A stretch of 64,000 nucleotides of DNA from Bradyrhizobium quebecense (GTDB lineage Bacteria > Pseudomonadota > Alphaproteobacteria > Rhizobiales > Xanthobacteraceae). The DNA lies in contig NZ_CP088022.1 of NCBI RefSeq assembly GCF_013373795.3, positions 2,418,001-2,482,000 of the forward strand. The letters are read 5' to 3'. A program made the position numbers and the translations under genes. Below the pieces are notes generated by a model. The model was given only the letters and a program-made list of their open reading frames with translations, searched no databases and was not told the DNA's origin. Shown piece after piece: positions 61,982 to 64,000 of this stretch (position 1 is the stretch's first letter; every line of letters begins with the position of its first letter).

Positions 61982-64000
61982 ATGCTGAACGACGCGGGCG
62001 GCTACGGGCCGGGCGAAAAGGACGAGCGGGAGGCGCCGACCGATGCTGACGGCATCTTCTCCAAGCTCCAAAAGTGGTGCAAAACCGACTTCAACAGCAA
62101 GGGCCAAACGGCCTGGCGCACGGCGGCCCGCGAGGATTTCGACTTTGAGGCCGGCGAGCAGCTAACGGAAGATGACAAGGCGATTCTGCAGGATGCAAAG
62201 CGCCCGATCGTCATTTTCAACCGCGTTGGGCCCGTGGTCGATAGCGTCGCCGGCCAAGAGGTCGGCAACAGGCAGGAAGTCCAGTTCCTGCCGCGCACCG
62301 AGGGTGATGTACAGGTCAACGAGCTGCTGACGTCGGCGGCGAAGTGGTTCCGGCAACAGTGCGACGCTGAGGACGAGGAAAGCGACGCCTTCCGCGACAT
62401 GGTTGTTTGCGGCATGGGCTGGACCGAAACCCTCCTCGACTATGAGGACAATCCCGAGGGCGATCCCAAGATTGAGCGGCGCGACCCGCTCGAAATGGTG
62501 TGGGATAGCGGCGCGTCCAAGCGAAACCTGCGCGACATGCGTCGGGTTTTCCACATCCGCCGCGGTGTGCCGCTGGATGAGGCGAGGGCGCTTTGCCCGG
62601 GCGATCCCGATCGGCCGTTCGAGGACGCGGATTACAACGCTTCATGGATCGATGACGTCGGCGCCAAGGACGAGGGCAAGCCGCACGAAAACGACAATCG
62701 GTTCTATAACAAGGACAGCACCGGCGACGGCGAGGATAGCGGCGACGGCGTGACGATGGTGCGCGCGCAGTGGTGGGAGCGCGTCCCGGTCTATCTGGTG
62801 TTGGATCCGACCGACCCGACCGGCGAGAAGATCCTGACGCTGGATAAGGACGAGTTTGAGGATTTGAGCGCCAAGGCGAAGCTCGCCGGCGGCTCGCTGC
62901 GCTTCACCAAGTCGACGCGGAAGGTCTACCGGCAGGCCTATCTTGGCTCGGTGCTGCTCGAGATCGGCGACGCGCCCTGCGAAGGCCATTTCTCGTTCCA
63001 GTGCATGACCGGCAAGCGGGACCGAAACAAAAACACGTTCTTCGGCCTGGTCCGCGCCATGAAGGATCCGGCGCGCTGGTCGAACAAGTGGATGTCGCAG
63101 ACCATGCACATCATGAATACGACCGCAAAGGGCGGCGTGGCGGTCGAGCGCGGCCAGTTCTTCGACAACGACGCGGACGGTGAGGCGTCCTGGGCGAAAC
63201 AGGACACGGTGACGTTCCTCAAGCCTGGCGCGCTCGGATCGAGCCCGAAATTCGTTCAAAAACCGACGTCTCAGTTCCCGCAATCGTCGTTCGAACTGAT
63301 GCAGTATGCCGTCACCTCGCTCCGCGACGTCTCGGGCGTCAACGTCGAAATTCTCGGCATGCAGAGCGCTGCCGGGCAGGCGGCCAGTCTCGATCTCCAG
63401 CGCAAGCAATCCGCACTGACCATCTTGCAACCGCTGTTTGACAGCCTGCGCCGGTACCGCAAGTCACAGGGCCGGCTGATGCTGTACCTGATCGAGCATT
63501 ACCTTTCGGACGGCCGCCTTATCAAGATCGAGGGCGAGGAAAACGCGCAATATGTGCCGCTCGTCAAGCAACAGGCGACTACCGGCGCGTCGCAGTATGA
63601 CGTCATCGTTGACGAAAGCCCGACGTCGGCGAACCAGAAAGAGGCGACCTGGTCGATGCTGCAACAGCTGTTGCCCGTCATCGGCAAGATGCTGCCGCCG
63701 GCAACCTGGCTCGCGCTGCTCAAGTATTCGCCGCTGCCGACCTCGGCGCAAAAGGCGATCTCGGACAGCATCCAGCAGTCCCAGCAGCAGCCCGATCCGG
63801 AGCAACAGAAGCGCGACGCGGAATTGAAGCTTGAGAACGACAAGGCGCAGGCGAAAATCGCCAACGACAAGGCCGCCTCGGACGCCAAAGTCCAGACCAT
63901 GCAGCAGGAAAGCGCGGCAAAGATGCAGCTCGCCGCGCAGGAGGCGCAGCATAGCGCCATGCTCAAGGCTTTGACCGCGCCTCCCACGGTCGACCCAGCG
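61982..64000 (+). CDS. Portal protein, P22-like, 3' end outside window
   Basis: Forms the channel through which DNA enters the head. The frame runs from ATG 61982 with no stop to the window's right edge, giving 673 residues so far. Portal features include RPIVIFNRVGPVVDSVAGQE near residue 75, MQYAVTSLRDVSGVNVEILG, and AAGQAASLDLQRKQ. The visible C-terminal part is Gln/Lys/Ala-rich and coiled (QQSQQQPDPEQQKRDAELKL), like the barrel region of P22 portals. A GGACGGA site lies upstream. Confidence 0.9.
   Translation, partial: MLNDAGGYGPGEKDEREAPTDADGIFSKLQKWCKTDFNSKGQTAWRTAAREDFDFEAGEQLTEDDKAILQDAKRPIVIFNRVGPVVDSVAGQEVGNRQEVQFLPRTEGDVQVNELLTSAAKWFRQQCDAEDEESDAFRDMVVCGMGWTETLLDYEDNPEGDPKIERRDPLEMVWDSGASKRNLRDMRRVFHIRRGVPLDEARALCPGDPDRPFEDADYNASWIDDVGAKDEGKPHENDNRFYNKDSTGDGEDSGDGVTMVRAQWWERVPVYLVLDPTDPTGEKILTLDKDEFEDLSAKAKLAGGSLRFTKSTRKVYRQAYLGSVLLEIGDAPCEGHFSFQCMTGKRDRNKNTFFGLVRAMKDPARWSNKWMSQTMHIMNTTAKGGVAVERGQFFDNDADGEASWAKQDTVTFLKPGALGSSPKFVQKPTSQFPQSSFELMQYAVTSLRDVSGVNVEILGMQSAAGQAASLDLQRKQSALTILQPLFDSLRRYRKSQGRLMLYLIEHYLSDGRLIKIEGEENAQYVPLVKQQATTGASQYDVIVDESPTSANQKEATWSMLQQLLPVIGKMLPPATWLALLKYSPLPTSAQKAISDSIQQSQQQPDPEQQKRDAELKLENDKAQAKIANDKAASDAKVQTMQQESAAKMQLAAQEAQHSAMLKALTAPPTVDPA

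Larger units (their letters stand above)
44435..64000. mobile_element. Prophage, left part (right end outside window)
   Basis: Integrase, recombination genes, repressor with operators, replication proteins, terminase and portal lie in the order of a lambda/P22-type temperate phage. The left end lies between efp (44293) and the integrase stop (44475); the exact base is not known. Early leftward genes occupy 44.5-51 kb, the immunity region 51-53.4 kb, and rightward replication and packaging genes run to the edge. The terminase is of the PBSX/Terminase_3 type and the portal is P22-like. It appears intact as far as seen. Confidence 0.93.

Noticed and set aside
61972..62049. Alternative start MNFDAERRG just before the portal gene
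   Set aside because: This frame stops at 62049, while the frame from 61982 continues as a clear portal protein.

Overview
The window reads as the chromosome of a GC-rich alphaproteobacterium, most likely Bradyrhizobium or a close relative in the Nitrobacteraceae. The evidence is the layout of the suf operon, the hom-glpX-HAD-recJ order, a class I polyhydroxyalkanoate synthase, paired Omp31-type outer-membrane proteins whose mature parts begin ADLAARPYTKAP, and several families of palindromic intergenic repeats typical of this group. No tRNA, rRNA or CRISPR array was recognised.

Positions 1-44.4 kb are ordinary chromosome. First comes an iron-sulphur assembly operon (a cysteine desulfurase cut by the left edge, then sufB-sufC-sufD-sufS-sufT-sufA). 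It is followed by a TfoX-like protein, a diguanylate cyclase, an RhlE-type helicase, an AraC regulator facing a secreted caspase-like protein, and an FAD monooxygenase. Next are two Omp31-like proteins around an SDR gene, parE, small membrane proteins, a Tat-exported metallo-beta-lactamase-fold protein, and a PaiB-argC-methyltransferase-argC cluster that holds both types of ArgC. phaC, an alaC-type aminotransferase, hom, glpX, recJ, a lytic transglycosylase, a MarR/AhpD pair with visible operators, a DapA-like enzyme, an exported chorismate mutase, an M23 peptidase and efp complete this part.

From about 44.4 kb to the right edge lies the left part of a prophage integrated just upstream of efp. 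A leftward operon carries integrase, an excisionase-like protein overlapping it, HNH nuclease, NinB, a YqaJ exonuclease, a coiled-coil protein, an ERF annealing protein and small proteins. The immunity region contains an S24-type repressor, a rightward Cro-position gene, and repeated operators with consensus GTGGAA-N3-ATCCCAC at both early promoters. A DUF433/PIN-like toxin-antitoxin pair and a frameshifted small gene lie between the two operator clusters. The rightward operon is a chain of overlapping small genes, including several under 60 codons and a protein made only of DnaA domain IV. It leads to small and large terminase and a P22-like portal that is open at the right edge.

The most interesting structure lies between terminase and portal. 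A 1.9-kb cargo segment holds an AbiTii-domain protein and an opposing gene of unknown function. A second, frameshifted copy of the last 100 bp of the terminase gene sits between those two genes. This suggests that an anti-phage cassette came in by recombination inside the terminase 3' end. Together with the toxin-antitoxin pair, the prophage carries two candidate defence cassettes.
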